A stretch of DNA of 64,000 bases from Trichobilharzia szidati (GCA_944472155.2 OX235271.1:41590633-41654632), one strand, 5' to 3'. Positions 11,225 to 21,309 are shown, numbered from the stretch's first letter. The notes: generated by a model not told the origin, from the sequence alone. Made by a program: numbers and translations.

Positions 11225-11800
11225 TGTTTCCTTTAATTCCTGAAGAAACATAGGGCTTCAGCCGCACATCTCCATTGCGTTCGGTTCCCAGTAAACGTTT
11301 TTACCTGGCTCCACATCTCACATACTTTCATCTCCTCTTCACATGACCTCCTCCTCCTCCATGTCATCCTAGCACTGTCGACCACCTCGCCACTTCTCAT
11401 TCGGGTTCCATTCGAGTGATGGCCTGGCGTGTGATGTCTCTCACTTGGTGGTTTGCTTTCTCAGAGTATGGCCAATCCACCTCCATTGCTTCCCGCATAT
11501 TTGTTGCACACTTGGTCCCTGCTGAGTTGGCTCGCTCCCAGAGATCCCTCGCTTTTGCTGATTGTTCTGGCCATCTGATTTGATCGAAGAATTGAGCGAA
11601 GGCAGCTGTTGATAAAGGTCTGCAGTTAGTTCGAAGCGGCCTTCTTGACATGGCGCCAAGTCTCTGGTCCGTAAAGTAGCACTGACTTCACATTGAAGGT
11701 GTGAATCCCCATCTATTTTTTCCATGCTAAGTGCTGTTGGCCTCCACGCAGACATGAGAGAAATGAAGCACTCGTTATCTGTAGGCCAAACATTCTGCAT
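11225..11800 (-). mobile_element. RTE LINE 3' third, minus strand, different subfamily
   Basis: The minus strand encodes, with frame breaks, the C-terminal RTE tail: an FDQIRWPEQ-like block, a W-R-W-I-G-H-T-L-R-K stretch (near 11440-11480) and ITRQAITRMEPE. The 3' end near 11225 is the ATTATTGTTTCC tail. It differs at many positions from copies A-C and lacks everything upstream, so it is a 5'-truncated older insertion. Confidence 0.75.
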
Positions 11801-12279
11801 AAAATGTTCAAATATTCCGGAGTCCCACTTACACGTTCACTTCGAAAAACGGAGAAAGCAAACTGACGGTTTGCTACTAAGCTGAAGTCAGCGATTTACA
11901 ACAGTCGTCAAAAGTTTACTAACATCAGTTGATAGATATCAGAAAACATTACAGTTGGTTGCATTTACATGCAAAACGTTGCCTTTTCCGCTGGGTGTTT
12001 CATATTGTCTTATAAGAACGACTGATGAAGGCTTATGCGTAATTCTGAATGTTTCAGAGGTGCTGTCATCACGTAAACCACACCGGAAAATATCCAGTTT
12101 GAAGAGTTTGCTTCAGGATCATTGTACGTTTTCCATTTAGCACATGCAACAGCAGTCAGTTATATTGGAAGAAAATGAATGAGTTTTGCATCGGATGGTA
12201 TGAAGTGGTGATCACAAGGGAGCTAACTAAACCGACAGTTTGCTACTTCTTATACCTACCTGAGCCTTCAAAATGTTTC
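11801..12279. other. No recognisable feature
   Basis: I see no supported gene, RNA or classifiable repeat here. Confidence 0.4.
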
Positions 12280-12420
12280 ACAGTGGATCGGTAGAGATTT
12301 TGTAAGAAATCACCGTCTGTGTGGATTTAGAGTGTTCTGCTGATTGCCCTCAACTAACTAGCATCAGTTCACGGTTCGCTCCACGATGGTGAATCACACC
12401 ATTTAATGACCTCATCACAA
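12280..12420 (+). repeat. Short dispersed repeat, copy 2
   Basis: Same repeat as 6090-6260 in the same orientation, with the GGTTCGCTCCA box-B-like motif preserved near 12375. Divergent elsewhere. Confidence 0.5.
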
Positions 12421-12659
12421 ACCTGACCAATACGGTCTAGTCAGCACCAAAACTAACACCTCGACATATGATGTCGATAGGGCCATGATATCTCGTCAGG
12501 TACGTTAGAAAAAAATCGCCTGTCTTTGCCAGTTTGATGATGTAGCATTTCGTTCAGTGGGCAGGTACTCGAACTTACCTCATTATATTCTGCAGTTAAG
12601 GCGTGAGCACATTCTCATGGTCCATTTTAATTGAAACTGTTGGGATCACATGCGGATTT

Positions 12660-12855
12660 CTGTAAATTCATGATCTTCAAACCTCCTTTTGTTTCCCAGA
12701 GGTGATTGTTTGCTGGTAGTTCTGTGTCTACTGGTGATATTTGTGAACGCCCACCAGTCAATCGTGAGTTGAAGTCTTTGAAGTTAACAACCAAGTCCGC
12801 TTTCACACAAAACTCTGTAAACAATCTAATTCCATCTATGATGCATCTAGTATTC
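12660..12855 (-). repeat. Repeat with endonuclease-like KDFNSRL motif, copy 2
   Basis: Inverted copy of 5290-5475. The minus strand reads VVNFKDFNSRLTGGRSQISP followed by VDTELPANN. Conservation between the two copies is high over about 190 bp and ends abruptly on both sides. Confidence 0.5.
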
Positions 12856-12929
12856 TTTAGAGTTCACAACATGGTATGCATAGGATACACTTCATATTCA
12901 GTGTCACGTAAATGAATGGCATTGGCTGT

Positions 12930-12960
12930 GTCTGCGTGTGTGTGTGTTTGTATGAAGTCG
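12930..12960. repeat. Short GT-rich tract
   Basis: A TGCGTGTGTGTGTGTTTG simple repeat lies inside otherwise unassigned sequence. Confidence 0.5.
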
Positions 12961-13664
12961 TTGATGTAGGCTTGAATCTTCCACTCAATGAAAGGCTCTT
13001 CATTCATTCCACTGCTTGTTATTTGTTTCTGTGCAAATGTTCACCAGATGGCCTGGCTATCCCTGCGCCTCACCTCACCTCCACTCCTTCATGAAAATAC
13101 TATTGTCTAACAAACGGAGCAAGATTTGAGAGTGCGTCTTGCGGGACTTGAAGAGCGGATCACATGGTTGGTTGGCGAACCTTCGGTAGACGAAATCTGT
13201 TATGATTTTAGTCCTGAAGAAGCGGCTATTTTTGTACCATGAATCCGTCGTAGTTAGTACCTTCCGTCCTCGTGACGTACTCATCATTCATTGAAGCAGT
13301 TGCACCGAGTCCAATGTCTGGCTTAATTTTAGCTTAGTTTGTCGATCTGCGTATTCTATCGCCACCAACAGACTAAGTCATCAGCAAGTATTCTTCTTCA
13401 CACTCAAATTGTTGTACCTAACTGTTTGCGATTTTCGACTGGAATTCCAGACAATGTCACTCTGTAGTCAGCTGATAGCCAATTGACAGATGTTAGAATT
13501 CACCGACCATTCGATTCAGTCGTACTAGTTGAATAATCAACGATATCGCCTCGTTATCTGACGGTTCTGTCTTCGATCTCATGTGGGATGTAGTCTGCGC
13601 ACTTCCGGATAGACTGTTACCAGAACAACACAGGCGTCAAGAGAGTGATATACATGGTAGGAGA

Positions 13665-13780
13665 TAAGGCATAATAATCTCAAAGTTATTTGAAAAATCC
13701 AAGTATGTGTTATTATTGTCAACACTTCACCCAGGAGGGATTTTCAAAACGAGCATTCCGTTACAGTCAGATATGATAGA
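13665..13780 (+). repeat. Dispersed repeat (CCAGGAGGGATTTTC), copy 1
   Basis: It matches 19614-19710 in the same orientation, including ATAATAAT.TCAAA..TATTTGA, ATCCAAGTA and CCCAGGAGGGAT. The first part also matches 46712-46760. It is unclassified. One copy directly abuts the 5' end of RTE copy B. Confidence 0.5.
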
Positions 13781-14503
13781 AATAGGGACACTGGCCCAAT
13801 ATGGTATACTTAATTCTTCTGACCAACGTTTGGGAATAACTTAATGTCAGTTGATGGAAATCGGTAGCTGGCTCATCATGCCGGATAAGAAAAATACTAC
13901 CAACTGGAACTATGGTTTCATAATAAATTACACTGACCACAGTAACTGTGTATATTCACACACTGAGTATACTTCTCAGCTGCAGTTAATTTAGTTCCAA
14001 ATAAAGTGAAATTATTCATAGTAGGATATATGTTGTGATTAAACCTTAACTTATCAAATTTTTCACTGGAATTTAATCTCCTTGTTTCAACAGAAGTCAA
14101 TATGGATTCTGCTTATTGGACATTAATTTCTTTCGGCCAGTCTCAATATTTTCCTGTGGTTTAAACTTGAACCCAAACGTCAAATTTATTCATCATCCAG
14201 TGTCCCATGTCATAGAAGACTTTCGAATGTTGTGCAATGTTTACTACAGTCGCGATAATTTGCTTCACATAGTTTCGTTTGAATTGATTTATGCATAAAC
14301 GCTATGTAGCTGAGATGCCAGGATACCCTACAGTCTGGTAATATCCATCTCATTAACGTCTTAAATTTGAATACGTCAAATGGCCGGTTGACTTGAGCAG
14401 CAGATAAATGCTACTATTTGTGATAAATCTTTGTTCGCATGAATAAATCGATCATGTGTCTCAAACAGACATGACTGCTTCTGTGCAGTGTTTTGATGTG
14501 CTT
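13781..14503. other. No recognisable feature
   Basis: Unassigned AT-rich sequence up to the ATT-repeat tail of RTE copy A. The short open frames carry no recognisable motif. Confidence 0.4.
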
Positions 14504-14633
14504 ATATTATTATTATTATTCCCTTGGGTTCCTAGTGGAACATAGGGCTTCAACTGCACGTCTCCACTTGCTTCTGTCTTCTGCTGTACTTTTCACCTGC
14601 ATCCATGTTAGTCCATACTGTTTCAGTTCCTCT

Positions 14634-15302
14634 TCACACGATCTCCTCCATGTCACCCTTGGACATCCCACTCGCCGCTTCCCTTTCGGGTTCCACTCGA
14701 GCTATGGCCTGACGCGCGATGTCACCCAACGGCCTCCTCAGCGAGTGTTCAATCCATCTCCACTTTCTCCTGCATATTTGTTGGCCGATTGGTTCTTGTT
14801 TTGTTTGTTCCCATAGTTTCTTGTTGGTGATTCTTTCCGGCCATCTGATCTTGAGTATAGAACGAAGACAGCTGTTGATAAAGGTCTGCAACAGGCTGTT
14901 GGAAATATTCTTTGTGACCCGCCAAGTTTCTGATCCGTATAGAAGAACTGACTTGAAGTTTGTATTGAAAATCCGAATTTTGTTGTTGATGGTGAGTGAC
15001 GAAGATTTCCAGATTGGTTTCAGGTTGATGAATGTGTTTCTCGCCTTCCCGATTCTCGATTTGACATCCTCGTCCGTTCCTCCTGTAGTTGAGACAATGC
15101 TCCCTAGATAAGTGAATGAAGTAACCTCTTTCAAATCCCTCCCGTTGATGGTGATTGGCGCTGGTTGTTGCTGTTGTTGTTGTTGGTTGGTTATTTTCAT
15201 AACCTCCGTCTTGTCTATGTTCACCTGGAGTCCTGTCTTTGCTGCTTCTTCGACCAATTTGTCGGTTTTCGCTTGTAAGTCTTCGATTTTGTGTGACATC
15301 AA
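14634..15302 (-). pseudogene. RTE copy A, post-catalytic RT and C-terminal tail
   Basis: Continues after the catalytic-box frameshift: LMSHKIEDLQAKTDKLVEEA, a polyglutamine run (encoded by the GTT repeat near 15165-15190), ITINGRDLKEVTSFTYLGS, INNKIRIFNT and the RRKWRWIEHSLRRP tail. A further 4-nt difference from copies B and C near 14700 shifts the frame so that it ends early. Both shifts make this copy non-coding as a whole. Confidence 0.8.
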
Positions 15303-15309
15303 ACATAAA

Positions 15310-16042
15310 TCATCCGCGCGCGAAATCCAGGTCTTCTAGGTTCTTCACGTCGGTCCAGGATATCCCTGTCTTCTCGTTTCCCACTGTCTGATGCATAATC
15401 CAGTCCACCACAATTAGGAATATCATTGGTGATAATAAGCACCCTTGTCTGACTCCTGTGTTTACTCCAAACGCTTCGCTGAGTTTTCCGTTGTGGATCA
15501 CTTGACATGTGCCGTTGTCGTACAGCTGTTGAATAAGGTTGATGAATATTTGCGGTACGCCGTAGTACTCGAGTAGTCTCCAAATTACTTCGCGGTCAAC
15601 GCTGTCGAAGGCCTTCTCAAAGTCTATGAAGTTGAGGTAGAGATTTGATTGGCATTCCGTGCTCTGTTCGATGATGATGCGTAGAGTTGCAATTTGATTG
15701 GCACATGATTTGCCTTTCCTGAATCCAGCTTGGTCTGGTCGGAGTTCTGTATCCAGTGCGTCCTTTATTCTCTCCAGGATGATGCGACTCAGGATCTTAC
15801 TTGGCGTCGACAGGACCATGATTCCTCGCCAGTTCTTGCAGAGTCCTAGGTCGCCCTTCTTTGGTAGTTTCACCAGGTAACCTTTCCTCCAGTCAGTAGG
15901 CACCTTTCCCGCCTTCCAGATCTTTCGCAGTAATGGAGTCAGCATATCTGCTGTCGTTTCTGGGTCCGCTTTCAGTGCTTCCGGGGGTATTCCATCTGGT
16001 CCAGCTGCTTTTCCAGCTTTCAGAAGCTTGATTGCATTCATG
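15310..16042 (-). pseudogene. RTE copy A reverse transcriptase, N-terminal part
   Basis: It encodes the RT fingers and palm: DWRKGYLVKLPKKGDLGLCKNWRG, RPDQAGFRKGKSCANQ, motif A FIDFEKAFDSVD, and GVRQGCLLSPMIFLIVVDW. The frame ends at LDFA-R-G-stop because four bases (CGCG) are inserted between the codons for FA and DD of the FADD catalytic box. The same reading frame is open further upstream, to 16107, through antisense CR1 sequence; those about 22 extra codons are a junction artefact and not part of the element. Confidence 0.85.
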
Positions 16043-16381
16043 ACAAATTCATGGAAAATTACACAAGAGAACCTCTTCACATCTGTCCAAGTAAAGTGTA
16101 CATACATGTTACTCTAAGGAGAATGTTCAGAATCTCAGGGCATGCTCAAAGACATAAGGTGGTACTTGTTTGATGAAGACTCTCTTGATGACACTATCTC
16201 AAATATTACATGTTATCTCAAATTTAATCTTGACACCTGTTGCCCCAGAGAAACGCTCTTCATTAGATTTGACCGTTTCTCCCCTCCTCAACTTAAAAGG
16301 TTTCACTGGAAGAAGGAAAGTAATCTAAAATGAAGGATAACATTGGTTTGAAGAGAGTTAACTTCATAATCAAAGCTAAAA
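16043..16381 (+). mobile_element. CR1-clade LINE slice (endonuclease-RT linker)
   Basis: About 340 bp nearly identical to 47531-47873. The + strand reads DIRWYLFDEDSLDDTISNIT and then CYLKFNLDTCCPRETLF. The same block is seen, degraded, in the two minus-strand CR1 copies near 42550-42640 and 58430-58530, which places it between the endonuclease and RT domains. It ends at TCAAAGCTAAAA (16370-16381), the target sequence into which copy C's RTE inserted. Confidence 0.75.
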
Positions 16382-16393
16382 TTATTATTATTA

Positions 16394-17185
16394 TTATTGT
16401 TCCCTTGAGTTCCTAGTGGAACATAGGGCTTCAACTGCACGTCTCCACTTGCTTCTGTCTTCTGCTGTTCTTTTCACTTTCGTCCATGTTATTCCATACT
16501 GTTTCATCTCCTCACACGATCTCCTCCATGTCACCCTTGGACGTCCCACTCGCCGCTTCCCTTTCGGGTTCCACTCGAGGGCTTGACGCGCGATGTCACT
16601 CAACGGCCTCCTCAGCGAGTGTCCAATCCATCTCCACTTTCTCCTGCATATTTGTTGAGCGATTGGTTCCTGTTTCGTTTGTTCCCATAGCTTCTTGTTT
16701 GTGATTCTTTCTGGCCATCTAATCTTCAGTATGGAGCGAAGACAGTTGTTGATAAATGTCTGCAACCTGTTGAAAATATTCTTGGTGACCCGCCAAGTTT
16801 CTGATCCGTAAAGCAAAATTGACTTCACGTTTGTATTGAAAATCCGAATTTTGTTGTTGATGGTGAGTGACGAAGATTTCCAGATTGGTTTCAGGTTGAT
16901 GAATGTGTTTCTCGCCTTCCCGATTCTCGATTTGACATCCTCGTCCGTTCCTCCTGTGGTTGAGACAATGCTCCCCAGATAAGTGAAAGAAGTAACCTCA
17001 TTCAAATCCCTCCCGTTGATGGTGATTGGCACTGGATGTTGCTGCTGTTGTTGGTTGGTTATTTTCATAACCTCCGTCTTGTCTATGTTCACCTGGAGTC
17101 CTGTCTTTGCTGCTTCTTCGACCAGTTTGTCGGTTTTTGCTTGTAAGTCTTCGATTTTGTGTGACATCAAACATAAATCATCCAC
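16394..17185 (-). CDS. RTE copy B, catalytic DD and C-terminal tail frame
   Basis: An open frame beginning V-D-D-LCLMSHK, so the motif C aspartates are its first residues after the shift. It continues through TGLQVNIDKTEVMKI, a short polyglutamine run, ITINGRDLNEVTSFTYLGS, the KIRIFNTNVKSILLYGSETW block, CLRSILKIRWPERI, RRKWRWIGHSLRRPL and a basic GKRRVGRPRVTWRR segment. It ends NSREQ. The stop codon is the first TAA of the (TAA)n 3' tail, so there is essentially no 3' UTR. The length matches the tail of other RTE proteins. Confidence 0.82.
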   Translation of the reverse strand: MDDLCLMSHKIEDLQAKTDKLVEEAAKTGLQVNIDKTEVMKITNQQQQQHPVPITINGRDLNEVTSFTYLGSIVSTTGGTDEDVKSRIGKARNTFINLKPIWKSSSLTINNKIRIFNTNVKSILLYGSETWRVTKNIFNRLQTFINNCLRSILKIRWPERITNKKLWEQTKQEPIAQQICRRKWRWIGHSLRRPLSDIARQALEWNPKGKRRVGRPRVTWRRSCEEMKQYGITWTKVKRTAEDRSKWRRAVEALCSTRNSREQ

Positions 17186-17909
17186 GCGCGAAATCCAGGT
17201 CTTCTAGGTTCTTCACGTCGGTACAGGATATCCCTGTCTTCTCGTTTCCCACTGTCTGACGCATAATCCAGTCCACCACAATTAGGAATATCATTGGTGA
17301 TAATAAGCACCCTTGTCTGACTCCTGTGTTTACTCCAAACGCCTCGCTGAGTTTTCCGTTGTGGATCACTTGACATGTGCCGTTGTCGTACAGCTGTTGA
17401 ATAAGGTTGATGAATATTTGCGGTACGCCGTAGTACTCGAGTAGTTTCCAAATTACTTCGCGGTCAACGCTGTCGAAGGCCTTCTCAAAGTCTATAAAGT
17501 TGAGGTAGAGGTTTGATTGCCATTCCATGCTTTGTTCGATGATGATGCGTAGAGTTGCAATTTGATTGGCACATGATTTGCCTTTCCTGAATCCAGCTTG
17601 TTCTGGTCGGAGTTCTGTATCCAGCGCGTCCTTGATTCTCTCCAGGATGATGCGACTCAGGATTTTACTTGGCGTCGACAGGAGCATGATTCCTCGCCAG
17701 TTCTTGCAGAGTCCCAGGTCGCCCTTCTTTGGTAGTTTCACCAGGTAACCTTTCCTCCAGTCAGTAGGCACCTTTCCCTCTTTCCAGATCTTTTGCAATA
17801 ATGGAGTCAGCATATCTGCCGTCGTTTCTGGGTCTGCTTTCAGTGCTTCCGGGGGTATTCCATCTGGTCCAGCTGCCTTTCCAGCTTTCAGAAGCTTGAT
17901 TGCATTCAT
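17178..17909 (-). CDS. RTE copy B reverse transcriptase frame, to the catalytic box
   Basis: 243 residues starting MNAIKLLKAGKAAGPDGIPP. RT motifs follow in order: DWRKGYLVKLPKKGD (50-64), QAGFRKGKSCANQ (104-116), motif A FIDFEKAFDSVD with D140, TGVRQGCLLSPMIF (195-208) and VVDWIM. It ends LEDLDFA-R-G-stop: four bases (CGTG) separate FA from the DD of motif C, so the two catalytic aspartates are encoded in the next frame. It overlaps the endonuclease frame by 4 nt (ATGA), compatible with termination-reinitiation or with simple decay. As it stands it cannot give an active RT without frameshifting. Confidence 0.85.
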   Translation of the reverse strand: MNAIKLLKAGKAAGPDGIPPEALKADPETTADMLTPLLQKIWKEGKVPTDWRKGYLVKLPKKGDLGLCKNWRGIMLLSTPSKILSRIILERIKDALDTELRPEQAGFRKGKSCANQIATLRIIIEQSMEWQSNLYLNFIDFEKAFDSVDREVIWKLLEYYGVPQIFINLIQQLYDNGTCQVIHNGKLSEAFGVNTGVRQGCLLSPMIFLIVVDWIMRQTVGNEKTGISCTDVKNLEDLDFARG

Positions 17910-19534
17910 GACTTCAGTTTTGTTGGAGGATTGGTGTCAACTTGCAGTTGTGTACGTGCTGTTGTTGGTATTACTGGACGGGTTGTAGGTGGTGGTCGGT
18001 TCAAGAGTCCTTTGAAGTGGTCCGCCCATTGTTTAATCTGTCTTTCTTCTTTGGTAATTGGGTTCCCTTGGCTGTCTTTTATAGGTTTCACTTGTGTTGA
18101 TCTCTTCCCGGATAGAGACTTGGTTATCTGATATAGTGTCCTCAGGTCCCTTTTGCCTGCTGCCTTCTCAGCTTCAGTAGCCAGGTTGTCGTAGAATTGT
18201 CTTTTGTCCTTCCTGGCACTCTTCTTCACTTCTTTGTCCAGTGCTGTGTAAGTTGAGTTCAGCGTCTCTTTCTCTTGTCCATCTTTGCATTGAATCATTT
18301 TCTCTTTCACTTTTCTCCTCTCCTCTATTAGCTTCCAGGTGTCCGTTGAGAGCCATTCCTTGTCTTGTTTCTTCTTTCTTCCTAAAACCGTTGAGCACGT
18401 TTCGTTGAAAATTACCTTCAGAGAGTTCCAATGGTCTTCCACGGATGATTCCTCAGTGGTGCCACGTAGTGTTTCCTGCTTTGCTCTGACAGTTGCAGTG
18501 AAAATGTCCTGTGTGATTGTGTCCTTCAGTTTGTGAGTGTTGAACTTGCATTGTGGCCTATCCCCAGGTATCCTCGAGGCTTTTAGCTTCACCTTGAAAG
18601 TCCCTTGTAAGAGATAGTGGTCTGAACCCACATCTGCTCCTCTCCTCGATCTTGTGTCCAGTAGGCTCCGTCTCCACTTCCTTGAGATTGAAATGAAGTC
18701 TATCTGGTTTTCGGTGTGTCCATCTGGTGAAATCCATGTCGCCTTGTGTATATCCCTGTGTTTGAACACACTGCCACCAATCACCAAATCATTGAAGGCG
18801 CAGAATTCTGAAAAGAGTTCACCATTTTCGTTCATTTCACCGAAGGCCTCACGACCCATGGTGAGTTCTCTTCCTGTATTGTCTCCCCCCAGTTTCGCAT
18901 TCATATCACCCATCAGGATTTTGATATCGCTCTTTGGGACGTTGTCCATTACTGTTTGTAGTTGACTGTAGAAATCCTCCTTCTTCTCATGTTCTGAGAC
19001 GTTTGTAGGCGCGTAGCACTGAATGATTGTAACCTTCTTTCCTTTTGAGTTGAACCTGGCTGTCATTATCCTGGAGGAGATTGGTTCCCACTGCATGAGA
19101 GCTTTAGCCGCTGTTGGTGACATCATGATGGCTACTCCCTCGGTGTGCTCGTGATCGTCCTCTGGGTGACCGGAGTAGATTATTGTCTCTCCAGTTGGTA
19201 GTTGGCACCTTCCGCATCCGTTCCATCTGCTCTCGCAGATTCCCAACACTTCTGTTTTATATCTCCTCATTTCTGCGGCTACCTGAGCAGCCTTTCCAGT
19301 TTCGTACATTGTGCGAATGTTCCACGTCCCCATCCTTATTTTTGCTTTCATCGAAAGAAGGCACATCGGCTGACTGGCTTCCCGAAGGCTTTCACCAGCC
19401 CGCGTCATTTCACTTACCCGATTCCAGCGAAAAATAAGGTCACTATTTGTAATTTTAGAATTTTGAATATATTTGTGCGTTGAAGTTTTAGTAGCAATTT
19501 GGTTAAGTTTTGGGGGTGGAGTTGCTAGCACCAC
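17906..19534 (-). CDS. RTE copy B APE-type endonuclease frame
   Basis: 542 residues. The apurinic-endonuclease-like domain nicks target DNA to prime reverse transcription. Visible boxes are GTWNIRT (N72), GICESRWNG (E101), IIQCYAPTN (Y174), LMGDMNAKLGG (D210, N212), QIDFISISRKW (about 278-288) and the terminal GSDHY (S304-D305-H306); all catalytic residues are present. Residues from about 310 form a charged linker with a KxxRK-rich region before the RT. The ATG at 19534 leaves a leader of about 70 nt, as expected for RTE. The frame ends TKLKS-TGA, and this TGA overlaps the ATG of the RT frame (ATGA). A one-base loss at this point, compared with a continuous frame, is the likely cause. Confidence 0.85.
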   Translation of the reverse strand: MVLATPPPKLNQIATKTSTHKYIQNSKITNSDLIFRWNRVSEMTRAGESLREASQPMCLLSMKAKIRMGTWNIRTMYETGKAAQVAAEMRRYKTEVLGICESRWNGCGRCQLPTGETIIYSGHPEDDHEHTEGVAIMMSPTAAKALMQWEPISSRIMTARFNSKGKKVTIIQCYAPTNVSEHEKKEDFYSQLQTVMDNVPKSDIKILMGDMNAKLGGDNTGRELTMGREAFGEMNENGELFSEFCAFNDLVIGGSVFKHRDIHKATWISPDGHTENQIDFISISRKWRRSLLDTRSRRGADVGSDHYLLQGTFKVKLKASRIPGDRPQCKFNTHKLKDTITQDIFTATVRAKQETLRGTTEESSVEDHWNSLKVIFNETCSTVLGRKKKQDKEWLSTDTWKLIEERRKVKEKMIQCKDGQEKETLNSTYTALDKEVKKSARKDKRQFYDNLATEAEKAAGKRDLRTLYQITKSLSGKRSTQVKPIKDSQGNPITKEERQIKQWADHFKGLLNRPPPTTRPVIPTTARTQLQVDTNPPTKLKS

Positions 19535-19613
19535 GCCCCATCCCTCCCTTTTTATCCGGGCTTGGGACCGGCTAGAAAACTAGTGACCTAGTAATCTAGG
19601 CGAGGTTGTGATC

Positions 19614-19710
19614 AGGAATAATAATGTCAAATCTATTTGATTCATCCAAGTAGGTGTCAATACTGAGATTACATCGTCCAGGAGGGATATTCCTAATGAG
19701 CATTTCACCA
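19614..19710 (+). repeat. Dispersed repeat (CCAGGAGGGATTTTC), copy 2
   Basis: Same repeat as 13665-13780. It begins about 8 bp from the 5' end of RTE copy B. The upstream part also resembles 46705-46760. Confidence 0.5.
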
Positions 19711-21305
19711 CAGTTAGCAATGTAAGTAATTTCGGGTATGTAAGAATGAAGAATGTACAAAGTTTATGCATAATTATGATAGACAGCTTGAATGTTATCA
19801 GAGTCCAATTTGTTGTCCTCCGACAGGACACTAACATAATGCGCGCAGTCATTCGTCTGCTGCAGACTCAGTTTTCTCAGTGACAACAAGCACACAGCTC
19901 AGTGGCAAATCTTCTTTCCGACTGCCTCAACCATCTAACAAGTTGTTGTCCATTCATGCATTCAAAAGATTGCAATAGTTGTGGAATCGGAAGGTCCCGT
20001 GAAAATAGAAATTAAGAAATGGGGACAGTAATGAGATAAGCTGTTACACACTGTGATCAAGAGTATGGTTAACTAAAACAGTTTCCGAAGTCACTATTTC
20101 AATAACATTGTCACATCAGGAAGTAATGTGAAGTTTGTGAGCATCCTGTTATTCCTATTCAATATGAATGTATATGCTTTTGAAATGCGACCGAACCATT
20201 CACGAAGAGAGAGACAGAGATATATTCGCAGAGCGAAAGATGAAATTGTGCAGTCGGGGTCAGTTATCTTATCAGAAGGCATAATCTAGAAAATACATAT
20301 GCGTTATTGAAAATAAAGTCTGTTTCGGCTCTTCTAGTTCTCACTCTTAGGCAAAGACATTCTCAGTAGTGAGATGGAAACACACAGATGAAATATTTCG
20401 AATTTTACCACAGTGATCAAGTTGTAATTTGTTGGTCTTGTCCTTACTTAAAGAAATGAGACCTCATTAGTTTTGCGTTATGCCATAAAGCCATGCTAAT
20501 ATATGCAAGCTAGACTCAGATTATCCAGTGAAGTGTGAATACCATTGAGAGGCACTTTTTCTTCTCTTATGTATGACACCTATGCACTCTCCACTGATTT
20601 TCCAGCAGGATTGTTTCTTTTACACCACACACCAATTTTGTTGATTCTGTTTCACTGTGGCTAATACGCCTCTGTCGGTCGGTGGAGACACGTTAGCGGC
20701 GAAGTCTGTTTTGTGTCCGAGTTAGAGTTCATCCGGCACAATAGGCTAATCATGGTTGAAACTGTTCTCAGGCAGTGTGCAAGTTTATCATCGGACCTCA
20801 ATTGATCGAAAATATAAGCCGAGTAGAGACCAACTGCATAACATCCGAAGTGCCTTGTTCTGGTAAACCAAAACAGTGGTTCAACTGCCTGTACGATAGT
20901 TGTTTTTGCGTCTCTTGAAACAAAGGAGTTGGTATTCTATTCATTCATTCAAGAGGTCAGGTTTTCCGTTCCATAACTGCCTTCTGCGGATGGATATCAG
21001 TTCAACATCCATGAGACACACCTTAAATCAATTTTCTCCATTCCGAAACGTATTTACAAGCTACGTAAACACCGAAGGGACCGAACAGTTTTCTGCGTTA
21101 CTTCGACAAGCCTATAATAGTAAGTGCAAAAGCACCTTACATGAGAGACTGCTCATATCCACACGAATATTCAAAAGTTTTCCTGTAAGAGTTAAGACTC
21201 GACAAGACACGATTCGAACGACCTATTTGTCTCGCTACACATGAGTAAGTATTTTGGTAGATATACAACGAAGTGGAAACGTCGATATGTAAACATTACA
21301 GATAC
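19711..21305. other. No recognisable feature
   Basis: A 114-codon open frame at 20900-21244 has no motif I recognise and no splice or codon support. Nothing else stands out. Confidence 0.4.
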
Positions 21306-21309
21306 AAAA

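Larger units (their letters stand above)
14504..16042 (-). mobile_element. RTE LINE copy A (5'-truncated; SR2/Perere-type)
   Basis: A minus-strand RTE copy whose 3' end is the ATT repeat at 14504-14520. Its RT and C-terminal domains are about 95% identical by eye to copies B and C. It stops abruptly at 16042, just inside the start of the RT reading frame (the MNAIKLLKAGKAAGPDG region), and is joined there to a slice of CR1. Its 3' flank differs from that of B and C, so it appears to be an independent insertion. Confidence 0.88.
16382..19606 (-). mobile_element. RTE LINE copy B, full length (SR2/Perere-type)
   Basis: A complete minus-strand element of 3225 bp. It has a roughly 70-nt 5' leader beginning AACCTCGCCTAG at 19606, an APE endonuclease frame, an RT frame, a C-terminal tail and a (TAA)n tail at 16382-16400. 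It is the best preserved copy here. Apart from a -1 shift at the endonuclease/RT border and a +4 insertion in the catalytic box, the domains are open and their key residues present. The 3' flank is the CR1 target seen at copy C, but the 5' flank is unrelated. Confidence 0.9.

Noticed and set aside
15112..15339. Cysteine-rich open frame on the + strand of RTE copy A (also near 16983 and 48475)
   Set aside because: It is the antisense of the polyglutamine run in the RTE protein; it recurs identically in every copy and has no support of its own.
17931..18965. Several + strand open frames across RTE copy B
   Set aside because: Shadows of the minus-strand endonuclease and RT frames.
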